Assembly: GCA_013365325.1 (NCBI GenBank)
Contig: JABVXV010000392.1
Coordinates: 1 to 52,537 of the forward strand
Origin: Dipetalonema caudispina
Lineage: Eukaryota > Nematoda > Chromadorea > Rhabditida > Onchocercidae
Length of the DNA stretch: 52,537 nucleotides
Direction of reading: 5' to 3'
Shown here: positions 36,333-49,800 of the stretch, one piece after another
How positions within the stretch are numbered: the stretch's first letter is position 1
Layout: the number at the start of each line of letters is the position of its first letter
The notes under the pieces: generated by a model
Database searches by the model: none
The model's input: the letters and a program-made list of their open reading frames with translations, nothing else
Told to the model about the DNA's origin: nothing
Program-made: the position numbers and the translations under genes

Positions 36333-39300
36333 ATGGATCCTGGAAGAGGAGAAGAGTGAGTGAAAATTTTTTCAATATTTATTTTTGATAAAGGATTATG
36401 TTAATTGATACAATTTCCTGTTTTGTTAAAATAGGACTAAACAAACAAAGAAAAACAAAAAAATAAGAAATTTGTCGGAGTAATGAGGCAAAATTGATAG
36501 CGATCAAACAAACAATCAACAATCCATTCAAGTAATAATGGATAGTATTGAAACTATTTCAAATTTTACTTGATAATTAATAAAATTTGAAAAATATTGC
36601 AAAATTTAAAGAATTAAGTTACATTTTACATCTCAGCAACATTTAATTCTTATTTTAAGTCATTAGTAAGTGTATGGAAAATAGAATTTATTTAAAAATG
36701 GGAGAACATTTATTTGCTATTTCTATTCAAGATTTGATGCATTATATGCTGTAGAACGGAGAGAACGAAGTGCAAGAGAACAATCACGTCGAAAACGAGT
36801 AAGACGTATCATACGTGTCATTATTAAATTTAAGCTCAGTTAAAGGATACTTTAAACTTCAAATATATCAATTGAAATGTGGCAATATCGACGAAAATGT
36901 GAAAACTTTTTGTAGTATAAAACAAAAAACAAGCAAGAACTGAAGGATGTGGAACGTATTGATGCGGAAAGTATTCGGGATGTATTACGTAAACGGTTGA
37001 AAAGAGATGAAATTGATAGCCAACATCATCGATATGATAATATGGCTAGTTATGGAAGTGATAAATCTGATCGTCGAAATGATAGGAGTAGTAGACAACG
37101 CAAAACTTATAATTACAAAAATCGTAAGAGTCGACAATTGCAGGTTGTTTACCTTAATGTATTCAATAAATATAACATTATGAAATGGAATTGTTTGCTG
37201 TGTTGTAATTGATAATAGTTATACTTAAAATGATAATATGCAAACGAATGCTTCTGCTGAAAAATCTGCAATTATCATGGATATATTGTACTGATAAATT
37301 TCCAGGGGATGAAAAAAGAAGCGTGGAAGACTAGCGCATTCCGAGCTAAACTACGTGAACTTTCTATGACTCCTCGAACTAGACGGAAAAAAGAATTGGG
37401 TAGGAAAAAACCGAAGTAGAAAAATCATTCCATAAAGACTAAAATTAATTAATTTAATGAAACTGAAATTTGCAGTAAAAATATTATTTTAATATTTATT
37501 CAGTTTAAATAAATACATAAAAAAATATGAATGTGTTTACAAAAAAAAAAAAAAAGATGAAAAACTTAGTAAGTTAAGGATTAAATAAATTAATCAACAA
37601 ATGAAATTACATTTAAAAATAAAACGATAAATCAATGGAATTGTAGAGTTCTTAAAAATGTTTCATTTCACCTAATTTTTATTAATTTACATTTGCTAAA
37701 TGGAAATAAAAATACCTAAATTATTCTATGCTGTTTTAGAAAGTTTACGTGCTGAACCAACTCAAGAAGTATCGTCGGGTAAAAATTTTAAATTTCAACA
37801 ACTTATTTAAATTTCATTTCATTTCAAACCCATTGATCATTTATTATTAATATCGTTTGAGTTATCATATCTTTAAGAAAAATTCAAAATTTTCAGAAGA
37901 TAAGGGAAATTTGAGGAGTTTCAACAAAACATTTACCAATTCACGCAGGTTATTTTCCTTAATTATTTAAAATATCTGAAAATACTCTTTCTTTTTCTTT
38001 CATATTAATAGCACTTTACAGTATAATTTCAATAATTGATAAATATTAAAGCAAAAGCAAATCTAATGAATTACAATGATTACGATAATTTTCAATCGAT
38101 TCACGATGATTATAATTAATCGTGTGTTTATTAAATCAGATATTTTTAGATGAAAAATAATATTTGTCTCATTTTGGCTCATTTCATATTTTTGAGAAGC
38201 GTTACGTCTAAGCCATTACATTAAGTAAATATGCCAAAAAGAAAAATAATACATCATAATCTGTGGAAATTTGTTATATTACGACTATTTGAATATGTTA
38301 ATTAATAGTTAACACTAGCTGATAACTTTGCCAAAAATTCTATCATTTGTTAACCTGAAAATACCCTTTTAGTAATTCAATAAACTTTGAGAAGTACATT
38401 TGATAATGTCATTTTAAAGAAGATTACTGATTTGATACTGTCATCATGAGGGAAATTATTAATTTAATAATATCATCTTGAGAAAATAACTGATTTGATA
38501 TTATTTCTTCGAAAAGACAATTTATTTGATACCATTGACATATTTGATAGTTTAATTTAGGAGTGAAATGTTATCAAATGAAGGACAAAAAACAGGTACA
38601 AAGGTAAATTTTTCAATTTTTAACAAGTTTTACATATTTCATTGATAAGAAAATTATGCAATTTAAAAGTTCACTTAACATTACTGTATATGAATAAATT
38701 ATAGTCAATGAAAGAAAATCCAGCCTCATGGCTATTTAAATCAGCCAAAAAGAGAAAGAAGGAATGGCTTCAGCAGCAATTAGATTTACGCCGAAGTAAG
38801 TATAATTTCTTGGAAGATTTCGATATTTTTAATTATTGATTAGCTCTGTATTGTTTATTTAATAAAAAATATGCTGACTTTAGAAGTACGAGCACAAGCA
38901 ATTTTACCCAAAAAGCAAAAATTAATTCACAGACAGAAGTTTGCGGCAGATCGATTATTGATTTCTCCTAAACGGTTACTATCGGAACTTTCGTTTGCTT
39001 TTATTTCAATAAAGCATCAAACCTGAATTAAAATAGTTAGCTTTGATAAATCTTCCAGGCATGATATAATATTATCATATCGGATAATCAACAAGTAATT
39101 AGTTGCTTTATAATGATAAAGTATTAAAGTGAATATTTCATACACAGATAAAATTAGCAAATTATGATGATAGGTCGATGGAAAGTTTGTCAACAGCTCG
39201 AATGGATGATGTTTCAACAGCTGAATTGGATGATATTTTAGCAGCTCAGGCTAGGAAACATAGCCATAGTTTATCGGAAAGTGTTAGACAAAACCGGAAA

Positions 39301-41367
39301 GGAGGCCATCACACAGCAAGGAATGTTGTTGAAGAAGATTTGAAACAACGCCTACAACAGATGGTTGACAAGTTTTATCTTTTTTTCTTGTTTTTTTTCA
39401 TTGAATTATAAATTTGATTTTGAGAATAAATGAAACAGATTTAGTATTCGAATAGCTCCAAAAATTAATATATTTCATCTTCTATTATCTTATCATATCC
39501 TCGCAATAACTTATCCAAATTTGTAAATTAATTAGTGATATAATCGAAATAATTTAAAATGAATTTGTTTTTGCCGTTATTGAATGAAGAAATGTTAAAT
39601 TGCAGGATTTCAAGCTAACACCTACAAAAATTCCGGAAACAAAATCTGAGAGGTCAACAACGTCAGATGACAGGTATTAGCATTTATATATCACCTTAAA
39701 ATTTGATGATCCAATAGATGAAAACATTAGTTTTTACATTATGCGGTTTTTTTATGACAAATATGAAGATATAACCTACAATGAAAATATGCTGATCGGA
39801 TTATTTTGTTAGAAAGCCTAAAAATGTAATAAATTTCAGAACAAGCTATTCAGGAACGGCAAATAGCAGTAGTGATGCGTCAGTACGAAGTTTGAAACGT
39901 CGACGGAAATTGCCATCTGATCAAAGGATGCGATATCAGAAGTCCGATAAACAAAGTTATGCAGACAAATTAAAATACACCGGCAAAAATAACGATCAGG
40001 TATCACAGAAATGTCAAAAAATGGACCATTCTCAATCACAAAATCAGGAAAGGGATAATTCTGCCACTGCCATCTCTGATAGCACTTCTCCTACTCTTAA
40101 CAGCCAAAGGCAATCAAAGGGGAAAAAATTATCAGAATCAGAAAAAGGATATGTAAAATCCAAAGTTTCAGCACGAAATAAGTTAAAAGACAAAAAAATG
40201 ATAAATAATGGCACAAGAAGAAGAAAAAGAAGGAAAGAGCAATTGACAAAAATGGATGGCTTACAAAAAATGAAAAGCAAAGAACAACAAAATTTGCAAA
40301 AGGCTTTAAATCATCGATTGAAGTTGAAAGAGAAAATCCAAAATGAGAAGGAAGGATTTTTCAAAAGCAAGAAGAAGGCAAAAGAGCAATTCAGAAAACA
40401 AAAGAAGCCGATGAATATTTCAAATGATCATAAAGCAAAAATAAATTCAACTGAAAGATCAAATCAACAATCAACCAAAATATTTCCATCGGCAATATCA
40501 TTATCATTAAAAGATAACAAATCAAAGAAAAACCAAATCGATAAGAAAGACTCTACAAGTAGCCGAAAAACTATAAAGACTGCAAAATCTGCTAAAAGTA
40601 TTACTCGTACCGCTATCAACAAATTAAACGAAGCAGAAAAGGATAAAAGTTTAAAAAATTCGCAAAAATCCAATCGAACTTCAAATGCTTCCAGATATTC
40701 AGGTATTAAAGAAACGTCAGATCGGGGAATTTCCACTTCTACATCATTTTCGAGAAGGAATGGGATAAATACAGAAAGCAAAACATCTTCGAATCTTGCT
40801 AATACTACAACAAAGGCTATTAGATTGAATAAGATTTCGTTAAATCATTCAATACAAAAGGGTACATCACAGATTTCCAAACGAAAATTAGATTCATCAT
40901 CACTTTCAAATAAATCTAAAATGTCCGAAACTAATCCTTTTGAAAAGTGCCTAACGGCAGAGGAATCCAGAAACAAACCTAAAAAAGATGATTTGAAGTA
41001 CTCTAACCGGAAAAAAGAGAAGAAATCGACGAGTTTGAAAGTAGATCTGAAGTTAAATTCACGAAAATCTCACAAGAACAGTTCATACGATAGCTCTAAA
41101 AGTTCAAAAAATACGATAAAAGCTAAAGAAAAAGACAATGAAAGTTCTGATATTATACTGAAAACAGCAAATACTTCTGAAAGCTCAAAAGGAAGTAAGA
41201 AAAAGCAAATTTGGCAATATTCCGGAAAGGAAAATCAAAAATTAGACTCAAATGACGGGAAAGTTTCCAAACGTCAGCAAATGATTGATAATGACAGTAA
41301 AAGAGAAATTGTAAGAAATGGTGAATCATTTGCGGCAGTAATTAACAAATATCGGAATTTAAAATAA
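36333..41367 (+). CDS. Lys/Ser/Arg-rich protein of unknown function, twelve exons
   Basis: Exons 36333-36355, 36732-36798, 36916-37143, 37306-37399, 37740-37778, 37897-37948, 38561-38603, 38705-38795, 38884-38974, 39174-39363, 39606-39673 and 39840-41367 total 2514 nt (837 aa plus TAA), every junction in phase. Early exons encode charged, helix-prone segments (ALYAVERRERSAREQSRRKR, ERIDAESIRDVLRKRLKRDE), then KKEAWKTSAFRAKLREL and EWLQQQLDLRRKVRAQ. The 1.5-kb last exon is low-complexity and dominated by Lys and Ser, with basic clusters such as SLKRRRKLPS and TRRRKRRKEQ that could act as nuclear localisation signals. There is no enzyme motif, and I do not recognise the family. The ATG used follows a TTTTTCTCAG acceptor by two bases, which fits spliced-leader trans-splicing, or an internal exon if the upstream membrane exon joins here. 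AATAAA at 41488 lies 120 nt after the stop. Confidence 0.8.
38389..38541. repeat. Five-copy degenerate minisatellite in an intron
   Basis: Units of about 30-32 bases with consensus close to GAGAAAATAACTGATTTGAT plus ATTATCATCTT start near 38389, 38419, 38448, 38480 and 38511. They lie in the intron between exons 37897-37948 and 38561-38603 of the Lys/Ser-rich gene. Confidence 0.65.
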
Positions 41368-41487
41368 TCAGTAATAAAGGTAAGTTAAATTCCAGAGTAG
41401 AAATCAAAAAAAAAAAAAAAAAAAAAGAATTAGAATGAGATTATATGATTTTCTTATCAAAAGTAAAGAAAAAAAGAATGTGTGGAA

Positions 41488-41493
41488 AATAAA
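41488..41493 (+). terminator. Candidate polyadenylation signal of the Lys/Ser-rich gene
   Basis: AATAAA located 121 nt after the TAA at 41365-41367. The distance is reasonable for a nematode 3' UTR, but the hexamer is common by chance in this AT-rich sequence. Confidence 0.4.
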
Positions 41494-44400
41494 GAAGAAA
41501 GAATTTCTCAATTTTTCTTTTATTCTTGCATTTTTAAATAGCATCAATAATTCTTGAAATAAAAAGTATCACTTCTGATAATTTTAATCTGCATCGTATG
41601 TTATAGATAGGTTAGTTCACTTTTATTTTATTAAGCAAAAATAATTAATATATCTTAAGTTACATCTTGCAGTAAAATTTGATCGAAAGAATGAAACTAT
41701 CAAATTAATTCAATACATTCATATGAAAAATACCATAAAAGTAGCATTATCACTCTTATCATTTCCAGACTCTATCATTACGATAAAAGAAAATTCATCA
41801 AATTTATCAGTCCATGATAATTATAGTAGGAAGATGGATAACTTCATAATATGCCATTTGATAGTAAATGATATGCATTTTATTTTATTCAACATTTTCA
41901 TAATCATACAGTAAGAAACTAAATTCTCTGTCAAATGAATAATATTAAAATTGAAACATTCTATTGATTATTACCAGATGATAACCACATTCTATGCATG
42001 AAAGTAAAGTGATAGACTAAGATATAGATAAATCAAGTATGGTTATGATTGCAATTCGATCATAGTATAAAATTATAACATTAAATTTACTAGTGATAAG
42101 TAATATCTGAAGGATAATTATTGTTTATCATACAAATGACATCATTTTTCATTTAATATTCTAAAGAAATTAGTGCTAAATTAACTAAATCATTTTGTTT
42201 TAACTCACTTTTGTGATAAACAGTAATTAATAGGATATTAGGATTAATAATTGATCCTTCAGATATTTCGGTTTCTTAATAAAGAATTGCACCATTTAAA
42301 ACTTTTTTACTTAATTTTTGTTTATGAATTTTTTGGAATAATAATTTTGAAAGCAATTATATGAAAAAATAAATGTCGAAGGTAAAATCATTGCAAAAGT
42401 ATTGATTGTAAATAAGCGCATTGTAAGCTATTGTAAAATGATAATTGTCAAATAAACTTAACATGATGATATATCATCCAAAATTTGCATATATTTCTGC
42501 AATATTTTAGAAAATTTAAAAATTATAGTTATTATTTTAAGTGTATGTTAAAGTAGCTTAATTTCTTTGTCATTTTCTTCGGAATTTTATGTGTAAAGCT
42601 AAATAATGTTTGAAATCAACTCACTCGTTGATTAATTTTTAACTTATATCAAATACATTAACATTGAACAAAGTTCAGCTTACTTCAAATGATTTATCAT
42701 TTAACAACTATCGATCTATGTTAAATAGTTTATCATTAAACAGCGTTCCCTTTTATCTTTCTCATTAATGTTAGCAGAAGTGCAATTCAAATCTGCAACA
42801 CTTTTCCTCCTCCGACGACAATTAATCATCGGTCGTTGGCATCATATTATCATCACATAAGCTTAGCATGAATAGACTTCCCAAAAGATTTCATCAAAAA
42901 AAATATTAAATTATTCAGCCTGATTTATCCAAATTGATCAAGATCTTTAATAGGCTTAAATTATTCAGTACTTAATTAACCTGTAAGCAAAGTTAGTCTT
43001 CTTAGGATGGTTATATCAAGAAATTCGCGTAATTTGTAGGATTGAAATTGGTTAGTAAGTTAATTCTTAACTCTGAAATGTGTACTAATTTTTTTTCAAT
43101 ATAATACTGAAATTGTATAGCTTAAATTCCGACTTAATTTTCCTGTGGAACAAATTGCTGATGCTAAATATATGCATTTTTTGGCAATAATCTAATTAGC
43201 ATATTTCCATGTAATTGTTTGCTTTTTTCTGTAATATCTGAGGAATTTTCATTTTAATATTATTAAAGACTAAATATTATTAAAATGAAAGCATTAAAAT
43301 GAAACGACAACTTTTTTCCTTTTACTTTTAAATGTTGGTAATTTATAAATAGGTATTTGAATAAAAGAAAATTTTGGGACAAAAAAAAAAAAAAAAACCA
43401 ATAAGAATTGGATTTAAGTTGAAGAGGAAAGAGCTGATTGGTTTAGTCCCGGTTTTCCCGGAGGATATACTTTCTTGGCTATAAACCCATAATGATAAAC
43501 ATTCTCTTTTCCTTCCCAAATCTCCAAAACATCTATGATAGATTTTGCATATTTTTTGATTTCTCTTATAAAATAACAAACATATATCGCTTTTTTTTTT
43601 CTTTTTGCAACTTTCTATGATGAGAAATATTGATGAATTGAGATTTTCTGAAATTTTCTTCCAAATTTCTTCTCTTTCTTTTTTTGATCAAAAATTATGG
43701 AAAAATAAGATTATCATATCTTTACTAATCATTTTTTTTTTAGTCAATAGCTGTATATTTCTAAGGAGAATATGAATCATTGAATGATACATTTTGATTA
43801 CCGATATCGTAAATCTTTTTCATCAATTTTACATTAATATTTATGTTTATAAAATAAATATACTACCATAATTAAATAATATGTAACAATAATTGAGCGA
43901 AAATTTTTGATTGTTACTTTTTTTTAGTGATATATTATTAATTCTTAATTTATACTTTAATTGAAGTATTTTTTTTTCGACAATATTTCTAATTTGATTT
44001 ATAATATTTTTTTTTTAATATGTAATCTAATTTTTTTAAATTTTAGAATAACACAAAACTTCGTAATTTTTTTAATCTTTAATTTTAAATTAATTTTAAA
44101 TTAATATATTGTACTGTGTGAAAAAAAAAAAAAATATGATGTAAAGGATTCGTGTCAATTCAACCATTTGTCTGTATCCGATAATCCCTTTATCATTATC
44201 TTACAAATATTATATTAGTTGTATCGAAGCAATGAAAGCAAGTGATTTTAATATGGTTTGTTCATGGATACATAATTGATCATAGTATAGTGGTTTGAAT
44301 ATGAAAAATATCCACTCATCATCACTTCAATCATCTGTTACTATCGATTAACAGTGCTTCTTCATTCCTAAAAGCAATTCATTTGATTGTTTTCTGAATG

Positions 44401-45020
44401 TGTGGTTGATGATGAGCATTGAAGCCTTCAATTGGATTACTTCTAAATTTTTCCGCTTCATTAACAGCTTTTTCAGGAAATGATGAGAAATAACTTTAAG
44501 AGCAATATTTCATACCTTTTCTAACTAATATTTACGAATCTGAAATATCCCAATTGCAAAGTGTAATTCTTTCGATACGGTATTTTACAAATGATACATT
44601 AATCATAATTAAGAAAAGAATGATGGAAAAATTATTGATCAAAATTACTACAATTACTTATTGTATTGAAATATTCATAATATTATAATGGATAACGAAT
44701 CGCTTCAATAATGAATTTTCAACTAAAGCAAATGTTTTACCTACTTGTGGATATCTTTAAAAATGTATCGTTATATTATCCATTTGTTAATTTATCTCCC
44801 AGATTTTCATTTCAACTTACAGAAATCCCTAATTTGACGAAAAAACGAAGGCAAAAAAGCAAAGTAAAATAAAATAAAATAAAGTAAAACAATGAACGGG
44901 ATCGAAATTAGTAACAAAGAGAAAGAGAGAGAGAGACAGATGAAAAGATGAAAAGGTTTGAAAGCTTTGAAGTATAAATCATCTTGTGTTGTTTATTTTA
45001 AACATTAATTTTAAACAAAT

Positions 45021-45365
45021 TTGCAGCACAACAAGATGGAAAATATGTGTCGCCGTATTTCCCGTTATCAAGACAATATGCTATTGCTTTCATTGAAATT
45101 GACAACCAAAAATAATGAGAAAGGAATCACAAACATGCATTGCATGCATTTTATACATGCATATAAGACTGCTGCTCATCAAGATGACAATAAGATTGCC
45201 AAAGATGAAAAGCATAGTAATGAATCGGGAAAATAGATGAATCAAGCAGGGGTAAAGTATGATCTCGACTATTCCTCTTCCTTTTCTTTCCCGGTAAATG
45301 AGGTAGAAGAAGATGGAAAAAAGGGAGTGATTTGGCATGTGAGACAAATATATGGGATTAATTAA
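45021..45365 (+). other. Coding-like block interrupted by one TAG
   Basis: After a TTTGCAG acceptor-like site the plus frame is open to a TAG at 45234-45236 (KMENMCRRISRYQDNMLLL, then HQDDNKIAKDEKHSNESGK). It continues in the same frame with MNQAGVKYDLDYSSSFS to a TAA at 45363-45365. The block is less AT-rich than its flanks. It could be a decayed exon or chance. The minus strand is also open over much of it. Confidence 0.25.
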
Positions 45366-45503
45366 ATGACAATATTGTGAAAGCTGTGACATGCTAACGG
45401 ATAATTGCAAAAACATCCATTCAGCAATGAAATCAACCAGTAGTTAGTTGTCTTTCATTACAACACAAATATTATCACAATATCATATATTTCCCTTCTT
45501 TTT

Positions 45504-45570
45504 CTTGTTATTGCTGTTGTTGCTGTTGTTGTTATTGTTGTTGTTGTTTTTGTTGTTGTTATTGTTGCTA
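45504..45570. repeat. (TTG)n triplet repeat
   Basis: TTG with interspersed CTG and TTA triplets. Simple repeat in intergenic DNA. Confidence 0.9.
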
Positions 45571-46846
45571 TTAAGGACTATTTATTGATTGCTAACAATA
45601 AGCAAAGTACTTTTTGAGATTTCATCATGAAATGGATAAAATTTGAATTATTGAATTTAACCTACTTCAAATTCTGACTTAGTTGATAACTTGTAATTAA
45701 GCTTAATTGAATCAAATATTCATGAAAATGTTACTATAACAATAATGATTATATATCGCGATTGGTTTTCATTCAATTTTACAAATGTATAAGTAACAGT
45801 TATTCTAATTTCAAAGCAATACAATTGAAAGTTACAAGTACAAATGAAAAAGATTTAAAATGGAAGAAGTATGAAGAAAAAGAAATAAAAAAAAAACACA
45901 TAAATAAATTAAACTTGTAAAAAGGAATACATTATTGTTAAATGGATATTTAAATTAATAGAAGTGTATTGCTTTCCAATGATTTGCTCATTTATTCATT
46001 TTTTTTTTTAGAATGCGATACGGTAAGATAATGATAAAGGAAAAGAGATGAATAAGTTGAGGAAAAAAGGATGAAAGCTAAGATATGTGACATATTTCGT
46101 GCTACCAACAAATATAATATTTGTTTGATGATGGCTATCATTTTTTTCTATCCTTTTTTTCTTTTGGATGAAACTTTTGCATTTCGTCCTATACAACTAT
46201 ATATTGATAAAAGATAAAAATTTTGCTTTTTTTTTCATGAACTTTGAACTGGAATATAGTTTTATAAAAAATTCATTTTTGGTGCACAAAAAAAAAAAAA
46301 AAAAAAAAAATCTCTTTTATTTTTTTATTTAGTATATTTTGAATGCAAGTATATGAGAAAAAGGAATATTCCACCATAGTGTGACATTTTTTTTTTTTTT
46401 TTACTCTCGTGTTATCATTATTTCTATTATCATTTTCATGAATATAGTTATCATATTATTTATTATTAGTATCACCGCCATGATCACTACTATTATTATT
46501 CATCTTCATTGTAGTATTGTTTCTGTTAAAACATTTTCTTTGAAAATCATTTTGAATATATGACCTGCATGTTGAACATTTCTATACACATACAAAAATA
46601 TGCAATACAGACTACCTGACATGTGAATTGAAAGCTTTGTAACTACGTTTTTCAAGAAACATCTAATTATTATAACAAAAACAGTTATCATTCAAATTAA
46701 TTGAAATTGATTCGTTTGATTGTTTAAATTCCGGTTCGATAAAATATCAACATAGACACCAGTATTATAGCTAAATTAAAAAAAATATGCAATCGATGAA
46801 ATTTGAATAGATGAAAAGAAATGATATAACACATTTGTCATAATTG

Positions 46847-49800
46847 CTATTTTGAGCTAAGATTCAATGCTTCATCAGGCTCTGGTATAGGAAAACGCAC
46901 CGGTTTCGGATTCGAAACTGCATTACTTGATACTTCGAGATGATCCAAATTCATGAACGGCGATCGGTTCATCAAATTTGCATAATTATTTGAAGCAATC
47001 CGATCGGTACTATTTCGTAATGCTAAAATTGAAAAAATTTAGATTTAAAATTTTCCCTCTTAACTGTATTTTTTTCAATTTATCGGATTTAGGTGAAAAA
47101 GTTTTTATCAGATGAAAAAATTCACATGATTTTGCTAAAGTTTGAAGAATTTGTTTTATTTTAAATGGTTTCCTTAAAAAGTTGACAAGTAATTGCTAAA
47201 ACAAATTGAAAGATTTGATTAGTTTGCCGTAATTATTATTATATCTTTTATAGTTATTCGAAGATAACTAACTTAAACGTAAATTGTAAATGTAAGAAAA
47301 AAAAATTAAGAATAAGAACAAACATCGATGAATACAAATTTCGTTGGTATGATGACTTTCACGATGTCGACGGCGATCAACCTTTCGTTGAAATGTCCTA
47401 CCACAAATATCACAAGAAAACGGTTTATAACCGGTATGTTTACGTGAATGTGTAATTAAATTGGATGACTGAGAGAATGCCTTACCGCATACCATACATT
47501 TGTGAGGCTTTTCACCTAGCAAAAATATTCATTCAATATAATTAAATGATACGATAATAAGTTATACAGTAAGATATTCTAATTATGGTAGTTATACATG
47601 AAAGTAATGATTATCGATTAATTTTTTGCAATCAATAATTATAAGAATTATTAAATAGTTGCATAATTGCTTTTCGATTTTTCTAATTAATAATTATAAA
47701 GTTTGTCAAATGGCAAGTTTGCCGAAATATTCTTTAAAAAATATATTATCAAAATGGAAATTTTTTTTAAATGAAAAACAATGGTTGATTTCTTTCATTG
47801 ATCAAACAAATATTACCCTAAATCACTTGTTCATTTTTGATTTAATTAATTTGCTATATTTGGTAAGATATGAATTAAATGCTCAACAGATGTTGCTATA
47901 ATCAAATGGAAGTCATAAAATGTATGCTTTTGCTTTCGATAATTCGTTAATTCGTTTATTATTTGAATCAAACATATGTGCTAAATATATTGAATAGCCA
48001 TCAATAAATTGAAATTGTTGTACAAATTGTAATGTTCCATTCAATTATTGTAAAATTGTCATTAAACTGTTTAATTTTCAAATCATCCACTTTGAGTTCT
48101 ATGCTAAAAAATTTTTTTAGATTAAAGATTTTTTTATTTCCTTTTTTCTAAAAAAAAAACTTTGTTTTTGATAAATGTGCATTACATCATAAATATCACA
48201 GAATTTGTTATGACTTCACCATGAACTTTTTTTTTAATTTGTGGCATCATTTTAATCAAAACTAAAAAATGTGAAAGAAAGAAAAGAAAAAAGACTATAA
48301 GATTTTAATTAAAAGTTGATTTGATGGGGAAAATTGAAAAATAAAAAATACTACTAGTTGCTGATCAGAATTTTTTTTGCATATTTAAAAAAAAAAATTT
48401 GATAACAGAATATGTTGAAATAGTAAATTAGAGCAATGAATGACTGAATGAATCAATTAATTATCTTAAATTTATTTACCAGTATGAATATATGTATGTT
48501 TCTTCATATCCGATTTTTGATGGAAACGTTTACCGCAATAATCACATGGATATGGCCTTGTATCACTATGAATAAGCAAATGGGTGCTTAGGGTTGAGGA
48601 ACGTTTGAATGCTTTACCACATTGCTTACATTCAAACTGCTTCTCGGGACCGGATATTTTTGAGCATTGATTGTGTTGCTCAAGCATATGTTGCTAAAAA
48701 ATACATATATAATTTTCAAATTTTAAGATGTTTAATTTAAAAAATTTTGAAAATTTCAATATTTCTACGTATCGTTCTTTTCTTTCCTTCTGCTTTTTTA
48801 AAAAAAAAAAAAAAAAAAGGCTTTCATGTAAATATTATTCGCATTTACTAATAGTACTGTTACTATCAAGATTTTGATTAAAATGTTAAAAATAATATGC
48901 AATTGTTAATAATTTTTGCTATTATTTGCTCTAATTTTTATTAATTTTCTTCTTACTATAAGTTATAACTCTGATAGTATTCTTATCATAATGAATAACT
49001 TATATCATCAATTTATGTATTCCTATAAAATATTATCGTACCAATTTTTTTTCCAAACAATAATGTTTTTAACATTTAAATAATAAGAGTTGGGAAGAAG
49101 TAAGTGACTCATTTAATAAATAATTGATTTAATTTGACATCATCAGTGAGTTAGTAGCATTATGTCGTTAATTAATGGCAAACATTGTACTGTGAAAGTT
49201 ATTAAAGTTAAAATCTTTCTCAATATACTATTTGAATTATTGATCATTTGATTATTTGAATTACAAGTTTGAAGCATGAAAATGATTCATTATATATTTA
49301 ACGATTATAATATATCCAACATTTGAAAAATTCCTTATTTATGCTTAAAAAAGTCGTTTTTTTTTTTTTTTTTAATTGAAAGCAAAAAATAAAATAAAAC
49401 GATTACTTCTAATGAGTGTGTATTAATGAAGAGTTTGTTGCAACTTGTGCAAGATTGCATATTTCGTTCTCTACTGCTTGCAGCAATAGCAGCAGAGGCA
49501 ATATGTATTGGATATAGTTGCTTTTCAGGAATAATTCTTTCTGCATTACTTGCAGCTTGTAGCCTTTGCAATGTCATCAAGTTCAGTGCTACTTGTCGTA
49601 AATGCATATTCCATGCAATTTGGCTCACATTCGAATTTGTTATTGCAGTATCATTGTTAGATAACGATGGATAGAGTAGTCGTGCAGGAAATGTTCCTTG
49701 CTGCAATGCTTGCATCGGTTGATATGCTGTAAATTTTGACTATTATTTCAATATATTTCAGTAACAAAAAAGAAAAAAATCCCACTCAAAATTACACATT

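Larger units (their letters stand above)
41494..46846. other. Intergenic AT-rich stretch
   Basis: Mostly non-coding, with poly-A/T tracts and a TTG/TTA triplet repeat at 45504-45570. Two patches of less AT-rich sequence stand out: 43420-43490, which has short open frames on both strands, and 45020-45365, which is described separately. No gene model is supported. Confidence 0.55.

Noticed and set aside
41723..41914. 63-codon plus frame with a hydrophobic N-terminus
   Set aside because: Length is within chance expectation; no splice context or recognisable motif.
43343..43579. Minus-strand 78-codon frame and a plus-strand frame ending GFPGGYTFLAINP
   Set aside because: Both are short and conflict on strand, and neither has a good acceptor or a neighbouring exon; left as a locally less AT-rich patch.
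45090..45416. Minus-strand 108-codon hydrophobic frame
   Set aside because: It lies opposite a coding-like plus frame, has no splice boundaries, and its hydrophobicity follows from T-rich codons.
47659..47901. 80-codon plus-strand frame
   Set aside because: It lies inside a pag-3 intron on the opposite strand, AT-rich codons only, no splice signals or homology cues.
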